Shown here: piece after piece, positions 26,882 through 35,814 of the stretch
How positions within the stretch are numbered: the stretch's first letter is position 1
How the letters are laid out: each line of letters starts with the position of its first letter
Assembly: GCF_003049665.1 (NCBI RefSeq)
Contig: NZ_PYWM01000015.1
Coordinates: 1 to 64,000 of the forward strand
DNA length: 64,000 bases
Direction: 5' to 3'
From: Lysinibacillus mangiferihumi
GTDB taxonomy: Bacteria; Bacillota; Bacilli; Bacillales_A; Planococcaceae
Program-made: the position numbers and the translations under genes
The notes under the pieces: model-generated
Seen by the model: only the letters and a program-made list of their open reading frames with translations
Told to the model about the DNA's origin: nothing
Databases searched by the model: none

Positions 26882-27442
26882 ATGACTTGGCTTTATTGGC
26901 TATTTAGTTATAGTGTTGGAAACTTTTTGACGGCTTATTTCGTTGGAAAAATGTATGGTGTCAATTTACAACAAGAACGTAGTAAAAATCTAGGAGCCAG
27001 AAATGCAGGGAGTGTAATTGGCAAGGCTGCATTTATGTGGACATTTTTAGGGGATGCATTAAAAGGTGTACTTGTTGTAACATTAGGCTATTTCTGGCAT
27101 TTGGAACAGTGGGTTATTATGGCTGGAGCCTGTTTCGTGATTCTCGGTCATTTATATCCGATTTGGCTAAAATTTAATGGTGGTAAGGGGGTTGCAACGT
27201 TTATTGGTGTTGGACTTGCCCTATCTCCATCTTTATTTTCAATGATGATTGTCGGTACAGCTATTGTACTTGGTGTAACAAGAAGTTTAACACTCGGCAT
27301 GTTAGGTGGCTTTGTATTTTACATTGGCGCAATTGTACTGACAGGACATTTACAGTTATACATACCGATACTTGTTGCCATTATGTGTATGCTATTGAAG
27401 CATTCATCCAATATAAAGGAGTCATTGAGAAGAGGGAAGTGA
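26882..27442 (+). CDS. PlsY-like glycerol-3-phosphate acyltransferase family protein, divergent
   Basis: The protein has 186 residues with five to six hydrophobic segments, the size of PlsY. Family motifs are recognisable but altered. The usual GSGNxGATN reads SKNLGARNAG near residue 38; GDALKG lies near 60; GHLYPIWLKFNGGKGVAT near 95 is well kept. Classical PlsY transfers acyl groups from acyl-phosphate to glycerol-3-phosphate. The changed first motif suggests a paralogue with another acceptor. It is the first gene of an operon with a GNAT-aminotransferase fusion that starts 4 bases after its stop. AGGAGGGG precedes ATG. Confidence 0.82.
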   Translation: MTWLYWLFSYSVGNFLTAYFVGKMYGVNLQQERSKNLGARNAGSVIGKAAFMWTFLGDALKGVLVVTLGYFWHLEQWVIMAGACFVILGHLYPIWLKFNGGKGVATFIGVGLALSPSLFSMMIVGTAIVLGVTRSLTLGMLGGFVFYIGAIVLTGHLQLYIPILVAIMCMLLKHSSNIKESLRRGK

Positions 27443-27446
27443 AATT

Positions 27447-28988
27447 ATGTACTGGTGTAAAGTCGCACAGACAGAAAAGGAATTTGATGCAATCGCGCAG
27501 TTGAATTATGAAACTTTTGTTGAGGAAATTCCACAACATGAACCAAATGAGCTGAAAAGAAAAGTCGATCGTTTCCATCATGAAAATACGTATTTAGTGG
27601 TGTATAAAGGTACTGAGCTTATCGGTATGTTAGCCTTTCGAGATCAGCGACCGTTTTCAATCGATGAAAAAATTGGCGAAGTGGAGCAATTTTTACCAAA
27701 GGAGATTTGTACAAAGCTTTGTGAAATTCGCTTACTTGCAGTGAAAAAGCCTTACCGCTCAGGTCGAGTACTAATCAGATTAACACAAGCATTAAATGCA
27801 TTTGCGTATGAAAAGGGGTACTCAGCAGCTGTTATCTCAGGTACTACACGTGAGGAAAAGATGTATCAACAAATGGGCTTTAGCCAATTCGCACCTGCGG
27901 TAGGAACAAACGAAGCAATGTTTTTACCAATGGTCTTAACAAGGCAACAATTTGAACAGTCGTTGCAACAAAAGCTTGCGCAGGAAAGTTATACATTTTA
28001 CCCAGGACCAGTGAAACAGCAGGGAGCAATTGTGTATTCTGATATGTCGCACAGGTCACAAGCCTTTCAATCGCTCTATGTACGAATGCGCAGCAAGTTG
28101 CTTGAATTATCTGGGGCTAAACAAGTTGCTACAATCGTTGGATCAGGGACGCTAGCAAATGAAGTGATGCTTGGGCAACTTAAGGCTCAACAAGCGGGGC
28201 ATGGACTTATTTTAACAAATGGGGAATTTGGAGAGCGTCTTCAGAAGCAGGCAGAACGTTGGTTATTGGATTTTGATGTTGTTACGCAAGCGTGGGGAAG
28301 CGCATTTGACATGCAGGCATTGGAGGATTTATTACAAACGGGGGCTTATCAGTGGTTACTTATGGTGCACGGAGAAACGTCAACAGGTGCATGCAATGAT
28401 TTACACGGGATGAAACAGTTGGCTAAGCGCTATAACATAAAACTTTGTGTTGATTGTATTAGCTCTTTTGGTGCTATGCCGATTTTATTGGACGATTGTT
28501 ATTTAGCGACAGCGGTGAGTGGTAAAGCTATTGGGGCACTGAGTGGCTTGGCCTTTGTGTTTTCTCAAGAACTTGTAGAGCCTGTAACATCGTTGCCTGC
28601 CTATTTGGATTTAACCAATTATCAACATGGAACAATTCCCTATACACTACCAGCAGCACTTGTTGGGAATGTAGTGGAAGCCTTACAAGCCTATCCAGCA
28701 CGTTATCATCAACTACAGCAGCGCTATGATGCATTGTTGCAGTTGCCTTTTATGCATTATCGTTTACCAATCACAGCGTATCCAATGATTATCACTATAC
28801 AATGTCCAAATGGCTTAACCAAGCTAGCAACAGATTTAAAATTAAACGGGTTATTTGTGCATGCAGATAGTAACTATTTAAAACATCGAAATTTCATACA
28901 GTTATCGGTGATTCAACCTGATTTTGAGTTAGCCTATAGTCGCTTGCAAAATTTGTTAACTTTCTATAAGCAAACAGTTGATTTATAA
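27447..28988 (+). CDS. fusion of GNAT acyltransferase and class-V PLP aminotransferase
   Basis: The protein has 513 residues. Residues 1-160 form a GNAT/LuxI-like acyltransferase: a Glu-rich NYETFVEEIPQHEPN start, VDRFHHENTYLVVY, AFRDQRPFS, and a LLAVKKPYRSGRVLIRL acetyl/acyl-CoA site. Residues 175-510 form a fold-type I aminotransferase resembling 2-aminoethylphosphonate transaminase: VHGETSTGA near 310, cofactor aspartate D336 in VDCISSFGA, and Schiff-base lysine K360 in SGKAIGALSG. One chain thus carries an acyl-transfer and an amino-transfer module, next to an acyl-phosphate-type acyltransferase. A role in making an N-acylated amino compound or a lipid is inference. I know no named system of this composition. 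Confidence 0.8.
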   Translation: MYWCKVAQTEKEFDAIAQLNYETFVEEIPQHEPNELKRKVDRFHHENTYLVVYKGTELIGMLAFRDQRPFSIDEKIGEVEQFLPKEICTKLCEIRLLAVKKPYRSGRVLIRLTQALNAFAYEKGYSAAVISGTTREEKMYQQMGFSQFAPAVGTNEAMFLPMVLTRQQFEQSLQQKLAQESYTFYPGPVKQQGAIVYSDMSHRSQAFQSLYVRMRSKLLELSGAKQVATIVGSGTLANEVMLGQLKAQQAGHGLILTNGEFGERLQKQAERWLLDFDVVTQAWGSAFDMQALEDLLQTGAYQWLLMVHGETSTGACNDLHGMKQLAKRYNIKLCVDCISSFGAMPILLDDCYLATAVSGKAIGALSGLAFVFSQELVEPVTSLPAYLDLTNYQHGTIPYTLPAALVGNVVEALQAYPARYHQLQQRYDALLQLPFMHYRLPITAYPMIITIQCPNGLTKLATDLKLNGLFVHADSNYLKHRNFIQLSVIQPDFELAYSRLQNLLTFYKQTVDL

Positions 28989-29011
28989 GTGACATCTCAC
29001 ATAACTTTAAA

Positions 29012-29050
29012 CTGCCCCAATTGTTAGGTGGTCTCTAACAATTGAGGCAG
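29012..29050. terminator. bidirectional terminator
   Basis: CTGCC-CAATTGTTAG pairs with CTAACAATTG-GGCAG with one mismatch around a 7-base loop. It ends the fusion gene and the convergent asparaginase gene. Confidence 0.8.
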
Positions 29051-29055
29051 TAGTA

Positions 29056-30024
29056 TTACTGGAAAAACTCTTTTAAGTCTAAAGGATTTCCTGCTGTATT
29101 TAGACCGATTAGTAACTTTAAGCGTGCTTTTTGTCCGTTAATGCCTGTGGCGAAAATTGCGCCTAAGTCTTCAAGCATTTTACCACCACCAACGTAGCCA
29201 TATACGCCTTCTGCGATGCCATTGAAGCATCTAGAAACTAGAACGACCGGAATACCTCGTTCCAATAGACTTTCAATGCCTTTTACAACTGTTGGTGGTA
29301 CATTGCCTTGTCCAAGTCCTTCAAGTACAACACCGTCATATTGGCAGGCAAGGACAACATCGAGTAAATCAACTTCCATTCCCGCATATACTTTCAGCAT
29401 CGCTACTCGTTTTGTTAAGCCTTGTACATCTACATATTGGCGGCGAATCGGGGCATGATGAAACAGAATACGTGTTTTTGTAATAAGTCCGATTGGGCCG
29501 TATTGTGGGGATTGAAATGTATTGACTGAGCTCGTGCTCGTTTTTGTTGTGTTGACAGCCAAATGGACTTCGTCGTTCATCACAACTAACACACCTTTGT
29601 CTTTTGCTTCAGCATCTATCGCTACACGAACAGCTTCCACTAAATTGTATATGCCGTCAGCACCTAGCTCATTAGAGGAGCGCATTGCACCTGTTAAGAC
29701 AATTGGAATGGATAGATTGGTTGTTAATTCTAAAAAATAGGCTGTTTCTTCTAATGTATCTGTGCCGTGTGTAATGACCACACCATCAAAATGTTCTGTT
29801 GAAGTTTTTTCCATAATTAAGTTACGTAAATGAAGCATTTCTTTTGGTGTTATATGTGGTGAAGGAAGATTAAACGCCTCCAATTCTTTTATAGATGCCA
29901 GTGTATTAAGTTTTTTACTCTCTTTTATTAATGGATTTTCCTTGTTAGGCATAACTGCACCTTCATCACTCATTGCCATGGAAATTGTGCCACCTGTATG
30001 AATTAATAAAATTGTTTTTTTCAT
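29056..30024 (-). CDS. ansA: L-asparaginase, type I
   Basis: The protein has 322 residues. The nucleophilic-threonine motif TGGTI lies near residues 11-15 and the second catalytic motif HGTDTLEET near 85-93. No signal peptide is present, so it is the cytoplasmic form. It hydrolyses asparagine to aspartate and ammonia. AAAGGAG lies before ATG. It is monocistronic here, divergent from prsW, and lies where gudB is found in B. subtilis. Confidence 0.95.
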   Translation of the reverse strand: MKKTILLIHTGGTISMAMSDEGAVMPNKENPLIKESKKLNTLASIKELEAFNLPSPHITPKEMLHLRNLIMEKTSTEHFDGVVITHGTDTLEETAYFLELTTNLSIPIVLTGAMRSSNELGADGIYNLVEAVRVAIDAEAKDKGVLVVMNDEVHLAVNTTKTSTSSVNTFQSPQYGPIGLITKTRILFHHAPIRRQYVDVQGLTKRVAMLKVYAGMEVDLLDVVLACQYDGVVLEGLGQGNVPPTVVKGIESLLERGIPVVLVSRCFNGIAEGVYGYVGGGKMLEDLGAIFATGINGQKARLKLLIGLNTAGNPLDLKEFFQ

Positions 30025-30068
30025 AAAAAATATATCTCCTTTTAAAAAGTTTTTTTGTCATTACATGG

Positions 30069-30074
30069 TATAAT
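30069..30074 (+). promoter_or_regulatory. extended -10 promoter element for prsW
   Basis: A perfect TATAAT preceded by TGG (TGnTATAAT-like) lies 33 bases before the prsW site. No good -35 is visible, consistent with an extended -10 promoter. Confidence 0.5.
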
Positions 30075-30107
30075 GATATCAGTCTATTGTTGAAAGGAGC
30101 CGGCAAC

Positions 30108-30782
30108 ATGATCATTCTTTTATCAGCTGCCATTGCTCCCGGTCTAGCGCTTTTTAGTTACTTCTATTTGCGCAATCAAATGGCAACGGAGCCAAGAAGA
30201 ACTTTACTTCAAACGTTTTTGTATGGTGCTTTTCTAACTTTCCCTATCTTGTTTTTACAATATGTATTAACGGAGGAGGGAGTTTTTCGATATCTTTATT
30301 TACAAGATGTCCTTTTTTCAAGTGTCATTGAAGAGTTTTTTAAATGGTTTGTTCTGTTAATAGCTATTTACAATCATGTGGAATTTGATGATCCTTATGA
30401 TGGTATATTGTACGGTGCAAGTATATCTCTTGGATTTGCTACGATAGAAAATATATTATATTTATTTTCTTTTGGTTTGAACACGGCCTTTATGCGCGCG
30501 TTATTACCCGTATCCAGTCATGCTCTGTTCGGTGTAGTAATGGGCTATTACTATGGACGTGCTAAATTTTCAAAAAATGCAAAGACGAAAGAAATGATTG
30601 CAATGGCCATTTGCGCACCGGTAGTATTACACATTTTATACAATACAATATTATCATTTAAAGGGCATTGGGTATATTTAATGATACCGTTTATGTTATT
30701 TTTATGGTGGTTTGGCTTACGTAAAGTAAAGCTAGCACACTATCATCTTGTCCAACATTTGCATATGCATAAAAAAATATAA
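30108..30782 (+). CDS. prsW: PrsW intramembrane protease
   Basis: The protein is 224 residues from ATG 7 bases after AAAGGAG. Seven or so transmembrane segments are predicted. The catalytic glutamates lie in VIEEFFKW near residue 76 and ATIEN near 117, with SSHALFG near 145 and a late histidine, as in the PrsW glutamic-type proteases. In B. subtilis PrsW makes the first cut in the anti-SigW factor RsiW. A SigW-type promoter in this window (14628) suggests that the pathway exists here. Confidence 0.93.
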   Translation: MIILLSAAIAPGLALFSYFYLRNQMATEPRRTLLQTFLYGAFLTFPILFLQYVLTEEGVFRYLYLQDVLFSSVIEEFFKWFVLLIAIYNHVEFDDPYDGILYGASISLGFATIENILYLFSFGLNTAFMRALLPVSSHALFGVVMGYYYGRAKFSKNAKTKEMIAMAICAPVVLHILYNTILSFKGHWVYLMIPFMLFLWWFGLRKVKLAHYHLVQHLHMHKKI

Positions 30783-30819
30783 AAACGTAGAAATCTAATA
30801 ACGATTTCTACGTTTTTTT
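30781..30819 (+). terminator. terminator of prsW
   Basis: A 15-bp perfect stem (30781-30795 with 30803-30817, CGTAGAAATC core) ends in seven T and overlaps the prsW stop codon. Confidence 0.85.
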
Positions 30820-30831
30820 CTTGTTTATCAA

Positions 30832-30861
30832 TGTATAAAAAGTGTCGTTTGTTTCAAGCTA
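30832..30861 (+). promoter_or_regulatory. SigG-like promoter of sleB
   Basis: TGTATA at 30832-30837 and CAAGCTA at 30855-30861 are 17 bases apart, near the forespore SigG pattern (GMATR, about 18 bases, CATnMTA) with mismatches. Known forespore expression of sleB in Bacillus supports it. Confidence 0.4.
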
Positions 30862-30882
30862 TAAAAAAAAGGAGTGATGATT

Positions 30883-31707
30883 GTGCGTTTATTAAGCATA
30901 CTTTTTGCTTTCCTATTTGCGATTAGTATAGTCTCGATACCGCAAAATGACGCCATAGCGTTTAGCGATCAACAGATTGCTCGTGGTGCTTATGGAGATG
31001 ACGTGATTGAGCTGCAAGCTAGACTACAATACTTAGGATTTTATAAAAGTAAAATTGATGGGAAATTTGGCTACAACACGTATTGGGCACTGCGAAATTT
31101 CCAAGAAAAATATGGATTGCCGATTGATGGAATAGCGGGGGCAAAGACGAAAAAAGCGTTAGCTGGCTATTCAGATTATGATGAGAATTGGGTGAAAGCG
31201 CAATTAAAAGCAGGCAATCAATTTACCTATTATGGTGGTGTGCCTCTTGATCAACAGGTGAAAAATAGTGGTGGAGGCAGTACAGCAAATAGTGGTGATA
31301 GCAGTGGTAGCAGCAATAGTAATGGTACCGATACACAAATTCCACCAAAGTATACAGAGCGAGATTTACAGCTAATCGCTAATGCCGTTTACGGAGAAGC
31401 GAGGGGAGAACCTTATGAGGGGCAAGTTGCTGTAGCAGCAGTTATTTTAAATCGACTAGAAAGCCCTGATTTCCCTAATACAATATCAGGTATTATCTTC
31501 CAACCATTGGCATTTACAGCAGTAGCAGATGGACAAATTTGGCTAGAGCCGAACCAACGTGCAAAGGAAGCGGTTATTGATGCTATGAATGGCTGGGATC
31601 CATCGGAAAATGCCCTTTATTACTTTAATCCAAAAACAGCAACAAGTAAGTGGATTTGGACTCGTCCTCAAATAAAACAAATAGGTGAGCATATTTTCTG
31701 TTCATAG
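30883..31707 (+). CDS. sleB: spore cortex-lytic enzyme SleB
   Basis: The protein is 274 residues from GTG 30883, spaced 8 bases after AAAGGAG; GTG 30874 and ATG 30877 overlap that site. It has a signal peptide (1-28), a PG_binding_1 domain (about 35-95, ending YGLPIDGIAGAKTKKAL), a Ser/Gly linker, and the cell-wall hydrolase-2 catalytic domain with the acidic VYGEARGEP motif near 165. It is a lytic transglycosylase that degrades muramic-lactam cortex during germination. The ypeB gene follows after 15 bases. Confidence 0.95.
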   Translation: MRLLSILFAFLFAISIVSIPQNDAIAFSDQQIARGAYGDDVIELQARLQYLGFYKSKIDGKFGYNTYWALRNFQEKYGLPIDGIAGAKTKKALAGYSDYDENWVKAQLKAGNQFTYYGGVPLDQQVKNSGGGSTANSGDSSGSSNSNGTDTQIPPKYTERDLQLIANAVYGEARGEPYEGQVAVAAVILNRLESPDFPNTISGIIFQPLAFTAVADGQIWLEPNQRAKEAVIDAMNGWDPSENALYYFNPKTATSKWIWTRPQIKQIGEHIFCS

Positions 31708-31722
31708 AAAGGAGGAAAACAA

Positions 31723-33006
31723 TTGAGAACAATGCTCGTTATTTTAACAATAGCAGTAATTGGTTTGGGTGCCTATAGCATTGATTTACATGGCGATAAA
31801 GAAAGTTTACAACGTACTGTACATGCGCAGTATACAGAAAAATTAACGGACGCTTCTGAAAAATTATCATACTTACAAAGAGCCGTTTCACAATCCTTAT
31901 TATTTAAGGATGAAAAGGCGATCGATAGTGAGTTAGATTCTATTTGGCGACTAAGCTCTGAAGTACGCTCTTCTATTGCGAATATTCCAATTGGGCAAGA
32001 ACTTTCTAATCAGTGGCTAGGTTATTTGGGAAAACTAGGAGATGAAGCAAAGAAAACAGCAAAATCGGGGGATTATGAAGCATGGCGAGAAAAAATGCCA
32101 CAAATTTCTACGAATTTACAAGCTTTATCTGACGAGTGGACGACAGCAACGGTTGATTACTACAAGCAAGATGGAAAAATGGATGTTTGGATGCGTCAAG
32201 TAGACAATAAAAATCCTAATACCTCTTTCGATAATATACAAAAGACACTAAAAGATTATGGTGAAAGTGATTTCCCGCTTACTTTAAGTGAAGCAGATTG
32301 GCAAAAGAAAATAGAATTAAAAGCGTTACAAGATTCAGTTATTACGGAAAAAGAAGCATTGGAAAAAGTGAAATATTTATTCCCGCTTATTAAAGATGCT
32401 ACATTTACTGTGACCAAAAGTAGTGATACCGCACCGTATCCGTTTTATCACATACAGTTCCACCAAGGAATTCGCTTAGGCTATGTAGATTTAACTGAAA
32501 AAGGAGGACATTTACTGTCCTATTTAGTGGAACGTCCTGTGGATGAAGCAAAACTTTCCCAAGATGAAATAATTAAAAAAGCTGAAGAACATTTAAAGCG
32601 ATTGGAAATGAAAGATGTTGCTTATGTTGAAGCACGTGAAAATCATTTAGCATGGCATGTTACATTTGCACGCGTTCATCCTGGTGATAATGCATTAATC
32701 TATGCGGATGGTGTTCAGTTAAAAATTGCAAAAGATACTGGGGAATTACTAGGTGCCAATGCAATGGAATATATCCAAGAAGAATCAATCAAACCTCAAA
32801 AGGCCAATCCAATTGATTGGAAATCTTTCTTTGATAATAATGTGCGCGTTGAAGAAGTGAAAAATATTTATACGGATAATGGACAATTCGAGCAACGCCT
32901 TTGCTATGAAGTGATAGCCGTTCGAGATGAACAGACGCAAGAAACATTCCGTATTGTCATTGATGCTGAAAATCACAATGTTTTAAAAGTAGAATATTTA
33001 ACCTAA
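31723..33006 (+). CDS. ypeB: germination protein YpeB
   Basis: The protein has 427 residues from TTG 31723, 7 bases after AAAGGAGG; the ATG three codons later is too far from the site. An N-terminal membrane anchor (2-20) precedes a helical region (about 25-170) and PepSY-type domains (about 195-425, with DATFTVTKSSD and LGYVDLTEKGGHLLSYL). YpeB is needed to keep SleB stable in the spore and the two are always paired. It is forespore-expressed in relatives. Confidence 0.94.
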   Translation: MRTMLVILTIAVIGLGAYSIDLHGDKESLQRTVHAQYTEKLTDASEKLSYLQRAVSQSLLFKDEKAIDSELDSIWRLSSEVRSSIANIPIGQELSNQWLGYLGKLGDEAKKTAKSGDYEAWREKMPQISTNLQALSDEWTTATVDYYKQDGKMDVWMRQVDNKNPNTSFDNIQKTLKDYGESDFPLTLSEADWQKKIELKALQDSVITEKEALEKVKYLFPLIKDATFTVTKSSDTAPYPFYHIQFHQGIRLGYVDLTEKGGHLLSYLVERPVDEAKLSQDEIIKKAEEHLKRLEMKDVAYVEARENHLAWHVTFARVHPGDNALIYADGVQLKIAKDTGELLGANAMEYIQEESIKPQKANPIDWKSFFDNNVRVEEVKNIYTDNGQFEQRLCYEVIAVRDEQTQETFRIVIDAENHNVLKVEYLT

Positions 33007-33092
33007 GATAAAGAAAAAGCTCCCAGTTCATATAGCCAAAATTTACATCCCATGCGATAATGGAGGTATATATATTGTTCGGGGAGATGCTC

Positions 33093-33752
33093 ATGGAAAT
33101 AAAAATTGGAACACTATTACAACTAGAACCTACTTATACAGAACGTATAGAGAAATTCCGCTGTAAAGTAGTTGAACAAAAAGACAATATTCTTTATATT
33201 GACTATCCAACAAATGTAGTAACAAAGAAAACCGCTTTTTTAATAGATGGTTCAGAATTTAGGGCAACCTTTCGAACAGAGGATAAGCTTTCCTATGCAT
33301 TCAATACAGAAGTAATAGGACGCAAGGCGGGCAATATACCGATGATTATGTTGCATTGCCCTCAAGAAGATGATTTTATTAAAATTCAACGTCGTGAATA
33401 TGTTCGTGTTGAAACACCTGTTGATGTGGCAGTTCAATTTAATGAATTTAAGTATCAATTAGTCACAGCGGATATCAGTGCGGGTGGTATTGCACTAATT
33501 TTGAAAGGTGATGTAGCTTTCAAAGACGGTGATGATGTTAAATTAACGATTGTCTTACCATTTGCCAATGGAGATGTCATTTATGTCGTAACAGAAGCTA
33601 CTGTTGTTAAGATATTTGAAAAAGAAGATAAGACAATTGCTACCATCCAGTTAACAGATACGGATGATATCGATCAACAACATATCGTACGTTTCTGCTT
33701 CGAACGTCAGCTAGTAAATCGCCGTAAAGAATTAAATCCTTTCGATGATTAA
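33093..33752 (+). CDS. ypfA: c-di-GMP-binding flagellar brake protein (YpfA/MotI)
   Basis: The protein is 219 residues from ATG after GGGGAG. An alternative ATG at 33060 would add 11 residues. It has an N-terminal YcgR-like domain (about 5-90) and a C-terminal PilZ domain with both ligand motifs: RREYVRVETP near 104 (RxxxR) and ADISAGGIAL near 134. B. subtilis MotI (DgrA) binds c-di-GMP and disengages the flagellar stator. Position between ypeB and cmk is conserved. A terminator follows. Confidence 0.93.
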   Translation: MEIKIGTLLQLEPTYTERIEKFRCKVVEQKDNILYIDYPTNVVTKKTAFLIDGSEFRATFRTEDKLSYAFNTEVIGRKAGNIPMIMLHCPQEDDFIKIQRREYVRVETPVDVAVQFNEFKYQLVTADISAGGIALILKGDVAFKDGDDVKLTIVLPFANGDVIYVVTEATVVKIFEKEDKTIATIQLTDTDDIDQQHIVRFCFERQLVNRRKELNPFDD

Positions 33753-33760
33753 AATCACTG

Positions 33761-33791
33761 AAGCCCTCTTGCAAATAGAGGGCTTTTTTTT
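33761..33791 (+). terminator. terminator of ypfA
   Basis: AAGCCCTCT and AGAGGGCTT form a 9-bp stem followed by a run of T. Confidence 0.85.
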
Positions 33792-33835
33792 GTTAGTATG
33801 ATACAATATGGTGTGAAAGAAAGTAGGGAAGCATA

Positions 33836-34510
33836 ATGAACAAAAACATTCAAATTGCGATTGATGGACCTGCAGGAGCTGGGAAAAGTACAATCGCGAA
33901 AATCGTTGCAGAATCACTAGGATTCACGTATATCGATACGGGTGCAATGTATCGAGCAGTTACGTATAAAGCGATGCAACAAAACATACATTTAGATGAT
34001 GAAGCAAAATTAGCAGAAATGTTAGCCGTTAGCTCAATTGAATTAAAGCCATCTCCTCAAGGTCAACTTGTTTTTTTAGACGGCGAAAACGTATCAGATG
34101 CAATACGCTCTAACGAAGTTACATCATCTGTTTCACAAGTAGCAGCACATGCCAAAGTACGTGAATTGTTGGTCGCACAGCAGCAAAAACTTGCTGCAAA
34201 TGGTGGTGTTGTGATGGATGGACGGGATATTGCGACGCATGTGTTAAAAAATGCTGAACTCAAAATCTTCATGTCTGCTACTGTAGAAGAACGTGCAAGA
34301 CGTCGTTTTATTGACAATGAAAAAAGAGGGATAGCGTCTTCAATAGAAAAGCTTCAAGAGGAGATTGCTTTGCGCGACAAAATGGACAGTGAACGCGAAG
34401 CATCACCACTGATTCAAGCAGCCGATGCTATATTTTTAGACACAACGGAGCTATCAATTGATGCCGCAGCACAGGCCATTTTAAAATTAGCACAAGAAAA
34501 AATGGTATAA
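33836..34510 (+). CDS. cmk: cytidylate kinase
   Basis: The protein has 224 residues, the usual length. The P-loop GPAGAGKST lies near residue 10, YIDTGAMYRA near 31, the NMP-binding insert follows, DGRDIATHV near 130 and ARRRFIDNEKRG in the lid near 160. It phosphorylates CMP and dCMP with ATP. The gene is followed by ypfD, as in B. subtilis, but a separate promoter lies between them. Confidence 0.97.
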   Translation: MNKNIQIAIDGPAGAGKSTIAKIVAESLGFTYIDTGAMYRAVTYKAMQQNIHLDDEAKLAEMLAVSSIELKPSPQGQLVFLDGENVSDAIRSNEVTSSVSQVAAHAKVRELLVAQQQKLAANGGVVMDGRDIATHVLKNAELKIFMSATVEERARRRFIDNEKRGIASSIEKLQEEIALRDKMDSEREASPLIQAADAIFLDTTELSIDAAAQAILKLAQEKMV

Positions 34511-34553
34511 ATCCTAAAATTTCAGACATTTTTTGAATTTAAAGGATTTATTT

Positions 34554-34582
34554 TTGTCTTTGTCTTGAATATCGAATAAAAT
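34554..34582 (+). promoter_or_regulatory. SigA-type promoter of ypfD
   Basis: TTGTCT at 34554-34559 and TAAAAT at 34577-34582 are separated by exactly 17 bases, about 30 bases before the ypfD start. Confidence 0.6.
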
Positions 34583-34612
34583 AGTAAGGGAAGATGCGAA
34601 GGAGGGTTACAT

Positions 34613-35749
34613 ATGTCTGAAGAAATGAACTATGCAGAACAAACGTTTAACGAAGGTGATATCGTCAAAGGTATTGCAGAGCAGGTTGATGAAAAAGCGG
34701 TAACTGTTTCAATTCCAGGTGCACCGTTTGACGGTATCGTACCAATAAGTGAATTATCGAGCTTACACATTGAAAAAGCGTCTGACGCAATCTCCGTTGG
34801 GGATGAGTTAGAATTGATGATTACAAAAGTTGAAGAAGGAAACTATGTATTATCAAAACGTAAAGTAGATGCCTTAAAAGCATGGGATACACTAGAACAA
34901 CAATTTGCTGCTGAGGAAGTTTTCGAAGCGGAAGTAAAGGATATTGTTAAAGGTGGTCTTGTTGTTGATTTAGGAGTTCGTGGCTTCGTTCCGGCATCCT
35001 TAGTAGAAGATTATTTTGTTGATGATTTTGAAGATTATAAAGGGAAAGTATTAAGCTTTAAAATTGTTGAGCTAGATAAAGAAAAAAATCGCTTAATTTT
35101 ATCACATCGAGCTGTAGTTGAATCTGAGAAAGCTTCTCAGAAGAAAAATGTCATTAACCAAATTAAAGCTGGTGATGTATTAGACGGTAAAGTGCAACGT
35201 ATAGCATCGTTTGGTGCATTTATTGACCTTGGTGGTATCGATGGCCTTGTCCATATTTCACAAGTATCACATGAGCATGTAAGTGATGTCAGTGAGGTTT
35301 TATCAGAAGGACAAGAAGTGAAGGTAAAAGTTCTGTCGGTAGATCCAGAGAATGAGCGTATCTCATTATCCATTAAGGAAACAATTCCTGGACCTTGGTC
35401 GAATATTGAAGAGCGTGCAGCGAAAGGCACAGTACTTGTAGGGAAAGTCAAACGCCTTACGTCCTTTGGTGCTTTTGTAGAAGTGTTCCCAGGTGTGGAA
35501 GGCTTAGTGCATATATCGCAAATTGCGCACAAACATATTAATACACCTCATGAAGCGTTAAAAGAAGCGCAAGAGGTGCAGGTAAAGGTGCTGGATGTTA
35601 ACGTTGACGAAGGTCGTCTGGCATTAAGTATAAAAGATTTATTGGAAAATCCAGAGGCTGAAGAAGTAATCGATTATGAATTACCAGAAGAAAACACAGG
35701 TTTCTCTCTTGGTGATGTCATCGGCGATCAACTGAAAAACTTTAAATAA
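34613..35749 (+). CDS. ypfD: S1-domain RNA-binding protein (ribosomal protein S1 homologue)
   Basis: The protein has 378 residues with four S1 repeats, beginning near residues 15, 100, 185 and 270. The last two carry the clear FGAFIDLGGIDGLVHISQ and FGAFVEVFPGVEGLVHISQ signatures. This matches the short Firmicute S1 homologue YpfD, which binds RNA and may help translation, though it is dispensable in B. subtilis. GGAGGG precedes ATG. Confidence 0.95.
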   Translation: MSEEMNYAEQTFNEGDIVKGIAEQVDEKAVTVSIPGAPFDGIVPISELSSLHIEKASDAISVGDELELMITKVEEGNYVLSKRKVDALKAWDTLEQQFAAEEVFEAEVKDIVKGGLVVDLGVRGFVPASLVEDYFVDDFEDYKGKVLSFKIVELDKEKNRLILSHRAVVESEKASQKKNVINQIKAGDVLDGKVQRIASFGAFIDLGGIDGLVHISQVSHEHVSDVSEVLSEGQEVKVKVLSVDPENERISLSIKETIPGPWSNIEERAAKGTVLVGKVKRLTSFGAFVEVFPGVEGLVHISQIAHKHINTPHEALKEAQEVQVKVLDVNVDEGRLALSIKDLLENPEAEEVIDYELPEENTGFSLGDVIGDQLKNFK

Positions 35750-35758
35750 TCATGACAT

Positions 35759-35788
35759 GCGAGGATATGATGTTGTATCCTCGCTTTC
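35759..35788 (+). terminator. terminator of ypfD
   Basis: GCGAGGATA and TATCCTCGC form a 9-bp stem with an 8-base loop, followed by TTTCG; the T-run is short. Confidence 0.6.
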
Positions 35789-35814
35789 GTCTGTCGACAT
35801 ATGCTAATTAAGCT

